Origin: a virus
Direction: 5' to 3' (one strand)
IMG/VR virus record: IMGVR_UViG_3300017989_000302
Location: 1-32,255 of that record
DNA: 32,255 nt
The translations under genes and the position numbers were made by a program. Every line of letters begins with the position of its first letter. The stretch's first letter is position 1. Positions 6,827 to 15,655 of this stretch are shown here, piece by piece. The notes beneath the pieces are model-generated. The model worked only from the letters and a program-made list of their open reading frames with translations. It ran no database searches and was not told where the DNA came from.

Positions 6827-7267
6827 ATGTTTAACGTTTCATTTCCAAATATAGCATCATTACTTGCTGTATTTGAAAACATCACTAAAGAGATAATGTC
6901 TAAAGGTATTGAACAAATAGCGCAACAGGCAAGAGATTTGGCGAAATTAAAAGCGCCTCATTTGACTGGTGCTTTAAAGCGTTCAATATATATGAACAAA
7001 GTTAACGACTATACATTTGCAGTAGGTTCGCCTTTATCGTATGCATGGGCTGTCGAATTTGGCAGTGGTATATACGGGACTGGCCCCGGTGCAAGTGGCG
7101 ACCCAATACGACCAAAGCAAGGTTCTTTTTTAACTTTTCAAATTGGTGGTCAATGGGTACGTGTCAAATATGTCTTAGGACAACGACCTCAGCCGTTTTT
7201 GAGGCCGGCATGTGAAGAAGCAATCGCAAATGCGGATATTCAAATTAAAGCGACAGGAGTGACATAA
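6827..7267 (+). CDS. HK97 gp10-like neck/tail protein
   Basis: 146 residues. Typical gp10 features: a helix IEQIAQQARDLAKLKAP, then HLTGALKRSIYM, FAVGSPLSYAWAVEFGSG, and the late RPQPFLRPACEEA. The LTGxLxxSI, AxxxEFG and QPFLRPA elements in this order are the family signature. gp10-like proteins act at the head-tail joint or in tail completion. The ATG follows the preceding TAA with no spacer, implying translational coupling. Confidence 0.85.
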   Translation: MFNVSFPNIASLLAVFENITKEIMSKGIEQIAQQARDLAKLKAPHLTGALKRSIYMNKVNDYTFAVGSPLSYAWAVEFGSGIYGTGPGASGDPIRPKQGSFLTFQIGGQWVRVKYVLGQRPQPFLRPACEEAIANADIQIKATGVT

Positions 7268-7750
7268 ATGTTTGACCCAAGAGAAGAAATCAGAGATATT
7301 TTACGAGCATATAAACCAGATGGGCAAAGTGAAGAAGGAATGATTTTTCATGACACACACGGTACTGAACATGAGATGGGCGTTTATCTTTGGGAAGAAC
7401 AAGTAACAAATTTTGAGGAAGGCGGTAAACTTGGTTTATCGAATCCAATGATGATTTTGTTATCATTGATATCTTCTGTATCAGTTAATGCAAATATTGG
7501 TGCGACGAGACGAAAGCCAATTGCTTTAATCGACGCACACATATTTGTTGTTAAAGATGATAGATGGCAAGCAGAACCTGTTAAGATGGAGATATCTAAT
7601 CAAATTGAAGATGCGATACGTGCCAGTCAAACATCTATATCTGGTTGTGATTTTGTCGAATGCATTAATGCGAGAGACTTGGATGCTCTTAAACAGACTT
7701 TAGGCGTCAGAAGAATCGTTGGCATGCGTGCTTACGGCAATATAAGTTAA
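7268..7750 (+). CDS. Putative tail terminator / tail completion protein
   Basis: 160 residues. N-terminal DPREEIRDILRAY helix, central beta segment GVYLWEEQVTNFE and VNANIGATRRKPIALIDAHIFVV, then a helix with QIEDAIRASQ. Alpha-beta layout, length and place between gp10 and the tube protein match tail-terminator (gpU-like) proteins that cap the tail tube. CAGGAGTGA precedes the ATG, which abuts the previous stop. No single diagnostic motif. Confidence 0.6.
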   Translation: MFDPREEIRDILRAYKPDGQSEEGMIFHDTHGTEHEMGVYLWEEQVTNFEEGGKLGLSNPMMILLSLISSVSVNANIGATRRKPIALIDAHIFVVKDDRWQAEPVKMEISNQIEDAIRASQTSISGCDFVECINARDLDALKQTLGVRRIVGMRAYGNIS

Positions 7751-7784
7751 TGTAATTACGTAAGAAAATTATAAAGGTGACTTT

Positions 7785-8684
7785 ATGGCATATACATTAG
7801 GTTTTCAGGGACAGATTGCGTACAAGGTTGAAACGACTTATGGTGAAGGTTGTGCATCTGACGACACAGTGCTTTTATTAGCAAACAATGTTCAAGATGT
7901 CAAACTGACACATTCAAGAGCATCATTAGGAGAAGTTCATAATATTAATTCTCCAGATATCAATGCGTTCGTAGATAGTACTAAAATGTATGGTATAACG
8001 ACTACATACTTAGCTGACAGAGTTTTCTCTTCAACTGATTGTATTCTTTATCATGCAGTTACTCGTTCTAACGCAGATTTATCAAGTGTTGCATTTGAAG
8101 TCGGAGTTGGCAAAGACCAAGACACATCAACTTATTTCAATTTGAAAGGTTGTAAGGCAAAAAGCGCTAGCATCGAAGTTTCAGAAGATGGACCTGTTAA
8201 CGTTTCAATTGATTGGTCTGTTAAAGACGTCGAAGTTTCAAGCTCAATAACAGTTACTGCCGCAGCATCAGCAATTGGCACACAACCGTGGAACTACGTT
8301 GGTGGTTCATTCAAGAGAAACGGAGCAGCAGATTGGGGTTACATTGTTGGCTCAGCGTCAATTACAATTAACAACGGTCTTCAAGAGGTTCGTGATATTG
8401 GAAACACGACAATCATAAACGCTATCCCTGGTATCAGAAGTTGTACCGGAACAGTTAATGTCTGTTTGACAGATGGTGGACTTGGATATTGGTCTGAAGT
8501 AGTTAATCGTTCAGCATATGATATGGAACTTTATTTTGGTTCTGTAGCAGCAAGTGCTCCAAAGATTAAGATAACAGGCGCAATTCTCAATAACATCGAT
8601 GTTCCAATGGACTCATCTGCGTCAGTTGTGATGACATCTGTACCATTTACTGGTAAGATTCCGTCATTAGCAATCGCAGATTAA
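7785..8684 (+). CDS. Major tail tube protein
   Basis: 299 residues, beta-rich, opening GFQGQIAYKVETTYGEG, which is typical of tail-tube proteins, and including a YVGGSFKRNGAADWGYIVGSASITINNGLQEVRDIG segment like those in long tube proteins. Such proteins polymerise as hexamer rings around the tape measure. GGTGA lies 4 bases before the ATG. Position between terminator and chaperone genes supports the call. A C-terminal extra domain is possible given the length. Confidence 0.8.
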   Translation: MAYTLGFQGQIAYKVETTYGEGCASDDTVLLLANNVQDVKLTHSRASLGEVHNINSPDINAFVDSTKMYGITTTYLADRVFSSTDCILYHAVTRSNADLSSVAFEVGVGKDQDTSTYFNLKGCKAKSASIEVSEDGPVNVSIDWSVKDVEVSSSITVTAAASAIGTQPWNYVGGSFKRNGAADWGYIVGSASITINNGLQEVRDIGNTTIINAIPGIRSCTGTVNVCLTDGGLGYWSEVVNRSAYDMELYFGSVAASAPKIKITGAILNNIDVPMDSSASVVMTSVPFTGKIPSLAIAD

Positions 8685-8735
8685 TGACAGCAGTTAATAA
8701 CGTTAAATGTTTACTTATTTACAGGAGGCAATTTT

Positions 8736-9107
8736 GTGGAAACAAAAGAAGAAGATGTTCAGATAGAACCTCAAACTGAGTTTAGTATTCCATTTGTTAA
8801 TGGAGGCAAAAAGTTTGAAGTTCCTCTTATTACAGTATCAGACGTACGCGCAATGCAAAAGAAACGAGCAGCAGTAACAGATGCAAACGAAAAAGAATTA
8901 GAAGCAAGCGTTACATTAGCATATCAAGTGTTAAGACGCATAGATGGCAGTATCGTTGAAGAAGATATTATCAATTGGGAATATTCCGATTTCCTTAACT
9001 TCATACAAGGTCTTTGGGCTAAGAATGCTGCAAATTTTCGTGGAACGTTGCCGACATTAGCGCAGCAAATGGCAGCGGCAGCAGCTCAGAAACAGACGCA
9101 GAAGTAG
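8736..9107 (+). CDS. Tail assembly chaperone, upstream frame (gpG-like)
   Basis: 123 residues from a GTG start preceded by AGGAGG with 7 bases between. The protein begins with a short acidic tail, then PFVNGGKKFEVPLITVSDVRAMQKK and a helical domain ending in WAKNAANFRGT and an Ala/Gln-rich tail. It lies between tube and tape-measure genes, the invariant place of tail-assembly chaperones. The slippery heptamer at 9032-9038 falls in codons 100-101, so a fraction of ribosomes should shift to the overlapping -1 frame. Confidence 0.75.
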   Translation: METKEEDVQIEPQTEFSIPFVNGGKKFEVPLITVSDVRAMQKKRAAVTDANEKELEASVTLAYQVLRRIDGSIVEEDIINWEYSDFLNFIQGLWAKNAANFRGTLPTLAQQMAAAAAQKQTQK

Positions 9108-9319
9108 TGCATGGTTTCGACAAGATGCGATGGCGCTTATCGTTTGAGTTTAAATGTCCGTTGTCTGAGATAGACTCATTATGTATGAACGACTTTTATG
9201 GTTTGTTTAGAACGATAAAAGACATGCATGAAGGTCCGAAAGGAAAAACGAGTATACGTAGGGCGACAAAAACAGAGATGAATTTTGTTGATAATTTCAT
9301 AAAACAAAAAGGTGGTTAA
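8736..9319 (+). CDS. Tail assembly chaperone fusion by -1 frameshift (gpGT-like)
   Basis: Predicted 194-residue product: codons 1-101 of the upstream frame, then the -1 frame from 9038 to 9316. The -1 frame has a TAA at 9020-9022, just before the slip site, and is then open to 9319. Its C-terminal domain (HGFDKMRWRLSFEFKCPLSE...MNDFYGLFRTIKDMHEG) is like the gpT-type part that binds the tape measure. A separate GTG at 9107 could start only 70 residues and has no Shine-Dalgarno sequence, so fusion is preferred. The next gene starts 1 base after the stop. Confidence 0.65.
9032..9082 (+). promoter_or_regulatory. Programmed -1 frameshift site with downstream hairpin
   Basis: Slippery heptamer A AAT TTT (9032-9038) is in the correct phase (AAT and TTT are zero-frame codons). 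Eight bases later GTTGCCG (9047-9053) can pair with CGGCAGC (9076-9082), 7 bp including one G-U, around a 22-base loop. Heptamer type, phase and spacer match known -1 frameshift signals in tail-chaperone genes. Confidence 0.65.
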
Positions 9320-9320
9320 T

Positions 9321-12300
9321 ATGGCAGGATTAGGAGTATTCGAAGCACTGTTTACAGCAAAGGATGGTATGACAGGGCCTCTAAAGACAATGACATCTGG
9401 TCTTGCCGGTATGACCACTCAAGGTCTCGCAATGGGTGCAGCATTTGCAGCAATGAACATAGGTATCACAGCTGCAATTGGGGCAATTCAAGGTTTAGGC
9501 CAATACATTAGTGATAGTATCGACTTATATCTCAGATTTGAAAAGGGTCTGTCAGAAGTTGCTACATTGTTAAGTGACACTTCTGTTATTGATTCTTATA
9601 AACAAAGTCTTTTAGATTTATCAACTGCTTCTGGACAATCACTCGATACATTGACAGAAGGTTTGTATCAAGTCATATCTGCTTCAATTGAGGCAGAAAA
9701 TGCAATGCATGTATTAACAGTTGCGACAGCATTAGCAACTGGTGGTATGAGTGATACAGCAACAACTGTCGACTTATTGACATCAATTATTAACGCATAT
9801 GGTATGTCTGCAACTAACGCTGGTAGAGTCAGTGATATCTTATTTGAAACTGTTCGTTTAGGTAAAACAACGATTAGTGAATTAGGAGCATCATTGGGTA
9901 CAGTTACGTCGTTAGCAGCAGCAATGGGTGTATCGTTAGAAGAAGTTAATTCAGCATTAGTTGTGATGACCAGAGGTGGTATCCAAACAACTAACGCAGT
10001 TACATATTTAAGAGCAATTCTTAATAGCATTCTCAAACCAACTGAGTCTGCAAAGAAAGCAGCAGCTGAATTAGGAATTGAGTTTAATGCAGCAGCATTA
10101 CAAGCAAAAGGATTAGTACCATTCTTAACTGAAGTTGCAGAGAAGACTGAAGGCAACTCAGATGCATTCGCAAAATTATTCCCTAACATCAGAGCAACTA
10201 CTGGTGTAACAGCATTATTAAAAGATGGTGGCGAAGAACTAAACATTGTTTTAGAAGACGTTACTGATAGTGCTAATGCAACAGAAGACGCATTAGCGAA
10301 AGTTATGGAGACAGATGCATTTAAGATGGAGCAAATGTCTGCAGTCTTAGAAGCACAACAAGTCGAACTTGGCGAAGCAACCGTTGGTTGGAAACTTTGG
10401 TTCGAAGAAGTTAAGATTGGATTCGCAGAAATCATAAACGCTGTTGGAACATTCCCTCAAACTATCCAAGAAAACATTGGCGGACCAGTTGGAGATGTTC
10501 TTGCTGGTGCGTCTGACGCTTTTACAAAAGGCATCTTTCCAATATATGGTTTTCTTGATGCTATAGGAAATCTTGGTGCTGAAGTTGCAGATACTGACGG
10601 CAAGATGCAAGAATTTACTGAAGCGCTTGCAGTTCAGTATGATGAAATGGGTAATGTCGAAACTGCAATGGGTAATTTAGATTATCTTCAATTGTCGTCT
10701 GACCTCTCAGAGATGTCAATGGCGACATGGGAATCTATTGATGCAACTACAATATTCGACACAGAATTACAAAACGCTGTTATTGCTTGTCAAAATCTTG
10801 CAGCTGAAATTCAAATACTCAAAGACGAAAATGCAGCTTATGCATTAGATATGCAGAAAAACAATCTCGAAATAATGAAGATTCGTTTTGAAGCAGATTC
10901 TCAAGGGCGCGAATTAACAGACAAAGAAAAAGCACGTATCGCTGAGTTAAAACTTGCGAACGATGAATTGAGAATAAATAAATTAGAAAATAACATTGCA
11001 ATTACTGAATCAAATAATGAGTTAACTGAAAACGCTACAGTTAAAGTGCAAGAACGTATCGATGCAATGGAGATTGAAAAACAAGCGTTCGATGCATTTA
11101 CACAGTTCTTAGTTGGTGGAACTGAAACGATGACTGCAGAGCAGTTAGCAATCTTACAAACTCATTATGGATTGAGTCTTGAAGAATTAAACAATTATAC
11201 TGGCATTTACGAAGGAGACTTTGATACATTTTCTGCTAGTATGGTATCATTAGCAACTCAAATGGGTATTGATATCAATGCTGCAGAAGCTGCGTCATAT
11301 ACACAACGTTTAATTGATTTAGGCGTTTTCTTCACAACTTCAGAAGGCGAAATCTTAGTTAACGGACCAGTTCTTGTAGCTGCATTTCAAAATGGTTACA
11401 TTACTCCAACTGAATTATTATTAGCGACATTAGCATCAATTGGAGAAACAGCAGTAACTGATATGAATACATCGATGGAAGGAGCAGTCCCAGATGGTTC
11501 AAATTTCCAATTGATTTTAGGCAAAGCGTATGATACTCCTCTTGGGAAAGTATTAACAACTATTGCTAGTAAAGTTTCAGGATTTAAATGGCCTAAATTC
11601 CCAGAGCCACCTTGTATCCCAGTTCCAGTTTCTTGTAAAGAAGGTAGTGGAACGCCAGGCGACATGAGTAACGTCAAAAGCACTATTGATACGTGGGAGA
11701 AAAATAACCCAGACGACGCTAAGTCAAAATCTTCGTCTAAGTCGAAGACTAAATCTGCACAAGATATATTAGACACATACTTTAAAGGTTCGAAAAACAA
11801 TACGAAGAAGGTTACGACTCCTGGGCCAATGGGCGGTCTTGAATTATTAGCAGGTGGCGGTATCTTTGGCGCATATTATGGTGGCTTATACAATTGGGGA
11901 AATATGATGCAGGCGGGAACTAACATCTTTAGAATGGGTTCTTCATTTACGACTAGACCAGTAATTGGTATGGTTGGTGAAGCAGGTCCTGAAGCAGTTA
12001 TTCCGATGTCAGGTCCAAATCGTTATAGAGGAGCAAACATCTTAAGAGAAATCTTACCTATATTCCCAGAGGTAATGAGAGATGTAGTTAAAGATGCTGC
12101 AAGATTTGGTAATGCACCTGCAGGAGTTACTGAAACTGGAGAGCGTTCAAGTTTAAGGTATCCTCATATGGGTCATAACGGACCGCCAAATGAGTGGCCT
12201 GGCGGTGCTAGCTATGGCGGTTGGAATCCGTGGATGTATCAAGGATACGACCCAAGTAGATTTAACTTCGCAAGAGGTCATAATGGTCCTCAATTCAATG

Positions 12301-12392
12301 GTCCAATTCATGTTCATGGCGTACAGAATTATGACGAATTTATGCGTGAGATGCAACAACGTTCACGGTGTGCTGGGGCAAGGCAGTTATGA
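9321..12392 (+). CDS. Tail tape measure protein (TP901 family)
   Basis: 1023 residues from the ATG at 9321, with AAAGGTGG just before it. N-terminal hydrophobic Gly/Ala segments are followed by a TP901-type core (about 75-330): LSEVATLLSD, DLSTASGQSLDTLTEGLYQVISA, GMSDTATTVDLLTSIINAYGMS, then ELGASLGTVTSLAAAMGVSLEEVNSALVVMTRGG. A coiled coil spans about 490-600 (EIQILKDENAAY...). Near the end GMVGEAGPEAVIPMSG is the usual tape-measure C-terminal motif, then Gly/Pro/Asn-rich tail. At roughly 1.5 angstrom per residue this sets a tail of about 150 nm. It overlaps the next gene by ATGA. Confidence 0.92.
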   Translation: MAGLGVFEALFTAKDGMTGPLKTMTSGLAGMTTQGLAMGAAFAAMNIGITAAIGAIQGLGQYISDSIDLYLRFEKGLSEVATLLSDTSVIDSYKQSLLDLSTASGQSLDTLTEGLYQVISASIEAENAMHVLTVATALATGGMSDTATTVDLLTSIINAYGMSATNAGRVSDILFETVRLGKTTISELGASLGTVTSLAAAMGVSLEEVNSALVVMTRGGIQTTNAVTYLRAILNSILKPTESAKKAAAELGIEFNAAALQAKGLVPFLTEVAEKTEGNSDAFAKLFPNIRATTGVTALLKDGGEELNIVLEDVTDSANATEDALAKVMETDAFKMEQMSAVLEAQQVELGEATVGWKLWFEEVKIGFAEIINAVGTFPQTIQENIGGPVGDVLAGASDAFTKGIFPIYGFLDAIGNLGAEVADTDGKMQEFTEALAVQYDEMGNVETAMGNLDYLQLSSDLSEMSMATWESIDATTIFDTELQNAVIACQNLAAEIQILKDENAAYALDMQKNNLEIMKIRFEADSQGRELTDKEKARIAELKLANDELRINKLENNIAITESNNELTENATVKVQERIDAMEIEKQAFDAFTQFLVGGTETMTAEQLAILQTHYGLSLEELNNYTGIYEGDFDTFSASMVSLATQMGIDINAAEAASYTQRLIDLGVFFTTSEGEILVNGPVLVAAFQNGYITPTELLLATLASIGETAVTDMNTSMEGAVPDGSNFQLILGKAYDTPLGKVLTTIASKVSGFKWPKFPEPPCIPVPVSCKEGSGTPGDMSNVKSTIDTWEKNNPDDAKSKSSSKSKTKSAQDILDTYFKGSKNNTKKVTTPGPMGGLELLAGGGIFGAYYGGLYNWGNMMQAGTNIFRMGSSFTTRPVIGMVGEAGPEAVIPMSGPNRYRGANILREILPIFPEVMRDVVKDAARFGNAPAGVTETGERSSLRYPHMGHNGPPNEWPGGASYGGWNPWMYQGYDPSRFNFARGHNGPQFNGPIHVHGVQNYDEFMREMQQRSRCAGARQL

Positions 12393-12919
12393 CGACATGG
12401 AAAATTACAGTAAAAGGAACAATCTCATTCGACATTGTTCCTTCTGATAAGACAACTGAGAAGATAGACATCACAAGTTCTATCCAACAGAAGTTCCAAA
12501 CAGCATCATTTGATTATACTGATAAAAATAAGAATCGGTATTCATTTCTTGTTGTAGGGAATTATATTGACATTTATATTGATAACGAAATTGTGTTCGA
12601 AGGATTCATTTCTCAGACACAAAAGTCATATGTTGGTGGCGCAATTAAGATGGCTGTCAACTGCATAGGTAATACGTTTGAAGTAGAACGATATCTAACA
12701 GATGCTAATAAAACATACACTAATAAAAAATCTGGTTACATTGTTAAGGACTTACTTGACACGTATGCTCCTTCAACAATTACACATACATCCGTTAGTT
12801 CGACTGATGGTGCTACAATCACATCAATCGTATTTAACGAGATTACATTAGGTTCAGCATTTCAGAGATTAGCAGAGTTAGATGGATATCGGTATTATAT
12901 TGGTAATAGAGGTGAATAA
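12389..12919 (+). CDS. Tail hub/baseplate protein, N-terminal half
   Basis: 176 residues from the ATG at 12389 that overlaps the tape-measure TGA. The layout is that of a hub protein (gp27/GpD-like): a beta domain with NYIDIYIDNEIVFEGFISQTQ, then AVNCIGNTFEVERYL, a KSGYIVKDLLDTYAP helix and a second lobe ending LGSAFQRLAELDGYRYYIGNRGE. Hub proteins normally run on for another 150-200 residues here. Instead a TAA stops the chain, and matching C-terminal hub sequence is found 405 codons later in the next gene. Probably one half of a split hub that still assembles with the other half. Confidence 0.65.
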   Translation: MTTWKITVKGTISFDIVPSDKTTEKIDITSSIQQKFQTASFDYTDKNKNRYSFLVVGNYIDIYIDNEIVFEGFISQTQKSYVGGAIKMAVNCIGNTFEVERYLTDANKTYTNKKSGYIVKDLLDTYAPSTITHTSVSSTDGATITSIVFNEITLGSAFQRLAELDGYRYYIGNRGE

Positions 12920-14631
12920 TGGCACATAGTATTTCAACGGGTGCGTCTATAAACTATGGATATCCGTTTGCAGCAATGGGTCACGATAGAGTCTCAATCT
13001 CATCATATTCTGTTATTCCTGACGATGGAACAATATCTTTTTTTGAGGCGTCAGTGAACTCAACAGCTTCGACTTGCGACCTCTATTTTGAGAATGTTGA
13101 TGGAGCAGAAACAGCAGGCGTTACAGGATTACATTCAACAGCTCAGTATAAACAAAATACATCAGACACAGTTTCTGTTTCAGCTGGCGACCGTTGTAGG
13201 GTTGTTCCTGCAGGTTCTGGCTCGTCTTCAACATTTATGTGGAACTATAGATTTCAGTCGTCAAACACTAATTGTGCACAAGTATTATGTGCTTATCATA
13301 GATGGCGCATTTTATGGTGGATGACTCCTCACTATGCAGCAATTCTTGGAGATATGGATTCAGAGATTGGCGGTACGTCTGAAGTTAATATGCAAAGACC
13401 AATGCCAACGTCTGGTACATTCAAAAACTTATATGCTGATACTGACCAATTGGATGATTACGCAACTGTTGTATTACGAGTTAATGGTTCTGACACTGCA
13501 TTAACAGTTACAGTTCAAAATGATGAATATCAAAAAGCTGATACTACAAATGAAGTTCATGTAGATGCTGGCGATTTAGTTAATTACAAATTGACTAATT
13601 TATGTTCAAGAGGAGAAATTGCATTAGGAATCACGTTCGTACCTGATACATCTGGCGAATCTATCATGTTAGGTGGTACGACTGAATGGCGTAGTTATGC
13701 AGATGGCAATCAATTGGATAATGTATATGAATGGGATTGGGTTGACACTGGAACATTATTTCCAAATTTAGCTAGATTACAAAAATTCTATACATATGCA
13801 AATGTCGTTAACTCAGCAGATTTCTATATCACTAAGACTGATTATGTTACAACTGGAATGTTGCATAATGCACATACTTCTGCTGGACAATCATTAGTTT
13901 CAGATACTTCATCAATATACTTTTGTGATTCTGGAGATGGATACGTATTCAGATTCGTCCCTGGCGGGGGTGGAGTATATCAAGTACTTTGGGGCTTTGT
14001 CGTTGTTACATTAAGTCCACAGACATTCACTGAGACAGTCGTTTGCAATGATGATAGTTCTGTTGTTCAAGAATTGTATCGAACATTAGAAGAAACAATC
14101 GTTTCACTTGCGTTAATGGTAAAACGTGCAACTGAATTTCCATTCCATTATTTCGAAGTTTTAGATGCTTCACAATTTACAATCAATGAATCTGACGTTT
14201 TAGGACTTTCTTCAATAACTGAAGATGATTCATCATTGAGAAATCACGTAACAGTAGTTGGCAGTAGTGTGTCAGTTACGACAACTGATTCAGTTTCAAT
14301 AAACGAATATGGCACGTATACGTATAAGTTGACAGATGATAATATTACGACAACTGCTGATGCTGAGTTATTAGCTGGTCGTATCTTAACAGAATATTCG
14401 TATCCAAAGAAACGAGGTTCAATTACAATCAACGGAAAACTAGATATTGATGTAGCAGAACAATTTACTTTAAATCTTCCGAACATAGGAATTACAAATG
14501 AGAAATTCCAAATTGTTCAATACGCACATAACATAACAAACGCAGGTTTTTACACAACTATCCAGTTTGGAGCACTTGACTATGATATTGCACGAGAAAT
14601 CGCTGTTTTAACAAGAGAGGTACGTGAATAA
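12919..14631 (+). CDS. Hub C-terminal half carrying three inserted beta-sandwich repeats
   Basis: 570 residues; ATG overlaps the previous TAA, after AGAGGTGA. Residues 1-370 hold three similar beta-rich units, each with an xNGxxT/xxxNxD strand pair, a V(S/H)VxAGD or equivalent turn and a closing FxFVP-like strand (about 25-115, 155-260, 285-370). Residues 372-405 resemble the repeat fibres downstream (LYRTLEETIVSL). From about 408 the chain is typical hub C-terminus: FHYFEVLD, INESDVLGLSSITEDDSSLRNHVTVVG, DSVSINEYGTYTY, LLAGRILTEYSYPKKRGSITING, VQYAHNITNAGFYTTIQFGALDYD. So a surface module seems to have entered a hub gene. The added domains may bind sugars or host surface. Confidence 0.6.
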   Translation: MAHSISTGASINYGYPFAAMGHDRVSISSYSVIPDDGTISFFEASVNSTASTCDLYFENVDGAETAGVTGLHSTAQYKQNTSDTVSVSAGDRCRVVPAGSGSSSTFMWNYRFQSSNTNCAQVLCAYHRWRILWWMTPHYAAILGDMDSEIGGTSEVNMQRPMPTSGTFKNLYADTDQLDDYATVVLRVNGSDTALTVTVQNDEYQKADTTNEVHVDAGDLVNYKLTNLCSRGEIALGITFVPDTSGESIMLGGTTEWRSYADGNQLDNVYEWDWVDTGTLFPNLARLQKFYTYANVVNSADFYITKTDYVTTGMLHNAHTSAGQSLVSDTSSIYFCDSGDGYVFRFVPGGGGVYQVLWGFVVVTLSPQTFTETVVCNDDSSVVQELYRTLEETIVSLALMVKRATEFPFHYFEVLDASQFTINESDVLGLSSITEDDSSLRNHVTVVGSSVSVTTTDSVSINEYGTYTYKLTDDNITTTADAELLAGRILTEYSYPKKRGSITINGKLDIDVAEQFTLNLPNIGITNEKFQIVQYAHNITNAGFYTTIQFGALDYDIAREIAVLTREVRE

Positions 14632-14637
14632 CGCTAT

Positions 14638-14656
14638 CCTAATGGTAACATATAGG
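14638..14656 (+). promoter_or_regulatory. Inverted repeat in spacer (copy B of shared hairpin)
   Basis: CCTAATG (14638-14644), loop GTAA, then CAT-A-TAGG (14649-14656, one bulged A). The left arm is identical to that at 1706-1712. It lies in the 81-base spacer before the LamG gene. A TATA-like ACATATA lies in the right arm. Confidence 0.45.
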
Positions 14657-14679
14657 GCAGGGCGTTAAAGTGCTTCTAT

Positions 14680-14697
14680 CACCGCGTATCGTGCGCT
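14680..14697 (+). repeat. GC-rich element, copy 2
   Basis: CACCGCGTATCGTGCGCT. Its first 12 bases are identical to 25259-25270, and the whole resembles 1749-1763. It lies 15 bases before the LamG start codon and would be in the 5' leader. Confidence 0.45.
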
Positions 14698-14712
14698 AGA
14701 GAGGGTATATAC

Positions 14713-15651
14713 ATGACGGTTAATGATAATAGATACTACTTGACATTCGATGGAAACAACGATTATATCGAATTTGACTCGAATGAAAGTGTAGCAGGTC
14801 TTTCTACATTCACAATTTCATTATGGGCTCGACCGGATACGTTCGAATCAACTGACACTATTTGGAACGAATCATACACAACTTACAAACAAAATACGTT
14901 AACTGGAACTGATTGGACAACAAGGTCGAACAATACAGGGACAGCATACACATTAGCAACTCCAACGATAGGGACTGGTGACTGGCATCACATTGCATTT
15001 GTATACGACGCAGTAAACAATGAAAAAAGCATTTATGTCGACGGTTCAAGAGAGGCATATACAAGTCAAGCATTAAGCGCATTATCTTCAGGACGAGATA
15101 AGTTGCGTGTTGGATATCCTCTTTCAGGAGATACTTATTACGATGGTCGAATCGATGATATCAAAATATACAATACTGCATTAAGCGCATCAGACATCGA
15201 TAGTTTGGCAAATAATTCAAGACCTCAAACAACACCATTATATCATTGGAAATGCAATGAACGTACAGGAACATCATTGAATAATGCAATGACTTCAAAT
15301 GATAGCACATTAGTTGGAGCAACTTGGGGTTATGAGTTAAGCCCGATTGGGTATAACACTGGTCATAACTTTAGTATTGGTCTATCATTTATTGTTCCTG
15401 CAGTTACAAAGGACTGTTTGTACGACCAAATCAAATATGCAGGAAGGATTGGAACGATTTCAACAGCATTAGGACAAATCGAACACTATGATACTACGAC
15501 AGATGATTCAAATACATTGTCTGTAGAGTTATCAAATTGTCCAGAAAAACGTGACACGTCATTATCGATATACGTCGAAAACTATTCAATACAACATGTG
15601 AGTAGTATTTCAGACACATACATTATCGATATTTCAGGATATACGAGTTGA
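14713..15651 (+). CDS. LamG/concanavalin-like lectin domain protein
   Basis: 312 residues. Residues about 8-165 form a laminin-G-like jelly roll: YLTFDGNNDYIEF, FTISLWARPD, GDWHHIAFVYDAVNNEKSIYVDG, GRIDDIKIYNTALSASDI, a clear signature of the LamG/concanavalin superfamily. Then LYHWKCNERTGTSLNNAMTSND, a common tail to such domains, and a C-terminal beta domain of about 100 residues without a known match. No signal peptide. Such proteins are usually glycan-binding tail fibres. GAGAGGG precedes the ATG. The next gene starts 4 bases after its stop, so it may be co-expressed with the first giant adhesin. Confidence 0.8.
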   Translation: MTVNDNRYYLTFDGNNDYIEFDSNESVAGLSTFTISLWARPDTFESTDTIWNESYTTYKQNTLTGTDWTTRSNNTGTAYTLATPTIGTGDWHHIAFVYDAVNNEKSIYVDGSREAYTSQALSALSSGRDKLRVGYPLSGDTYYDGRIDDIKIYNTALSASDIDSLANNSRPQTTPLYHWKCNERTGTSLNNAMTSNDSTLVGATWGYELSPIGYNTGHNFSIGLSFIVPAVTKDCLYDQIKYAGRIGTISTALGQIEHYDTTTDDSNTLSVELSNCPEKRDTSLSIYVENYSIQHVSSISDTYIIDISGYTS

Positions 15652-15655
15652 TATT

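Noticed and set aside
9107-9319. Independent 70-codon gene starting with GTG at 9107
   Set aside because: No Shine-Dalgarno sequence, and the open -1 frame plus slippery heptamer upstream explain it better as a frameshift extension.
9668-10435. Long antisense open frame (255 codons) within the tape-measure gene
   Set aside because: It is a shadow of the Ala/Thr-rich coding strand: no ribosome-binding site, no recognisable domain, and the sense protein is a clear tape measure.
14632-14712. tRNA or tRNA-like gene in the spacer before the LamG gene
   Set aside because: The GC-rich piece and hairpin do not form a cloverleaf; no anticodon or T-loop (GTTCGA) could be placed.
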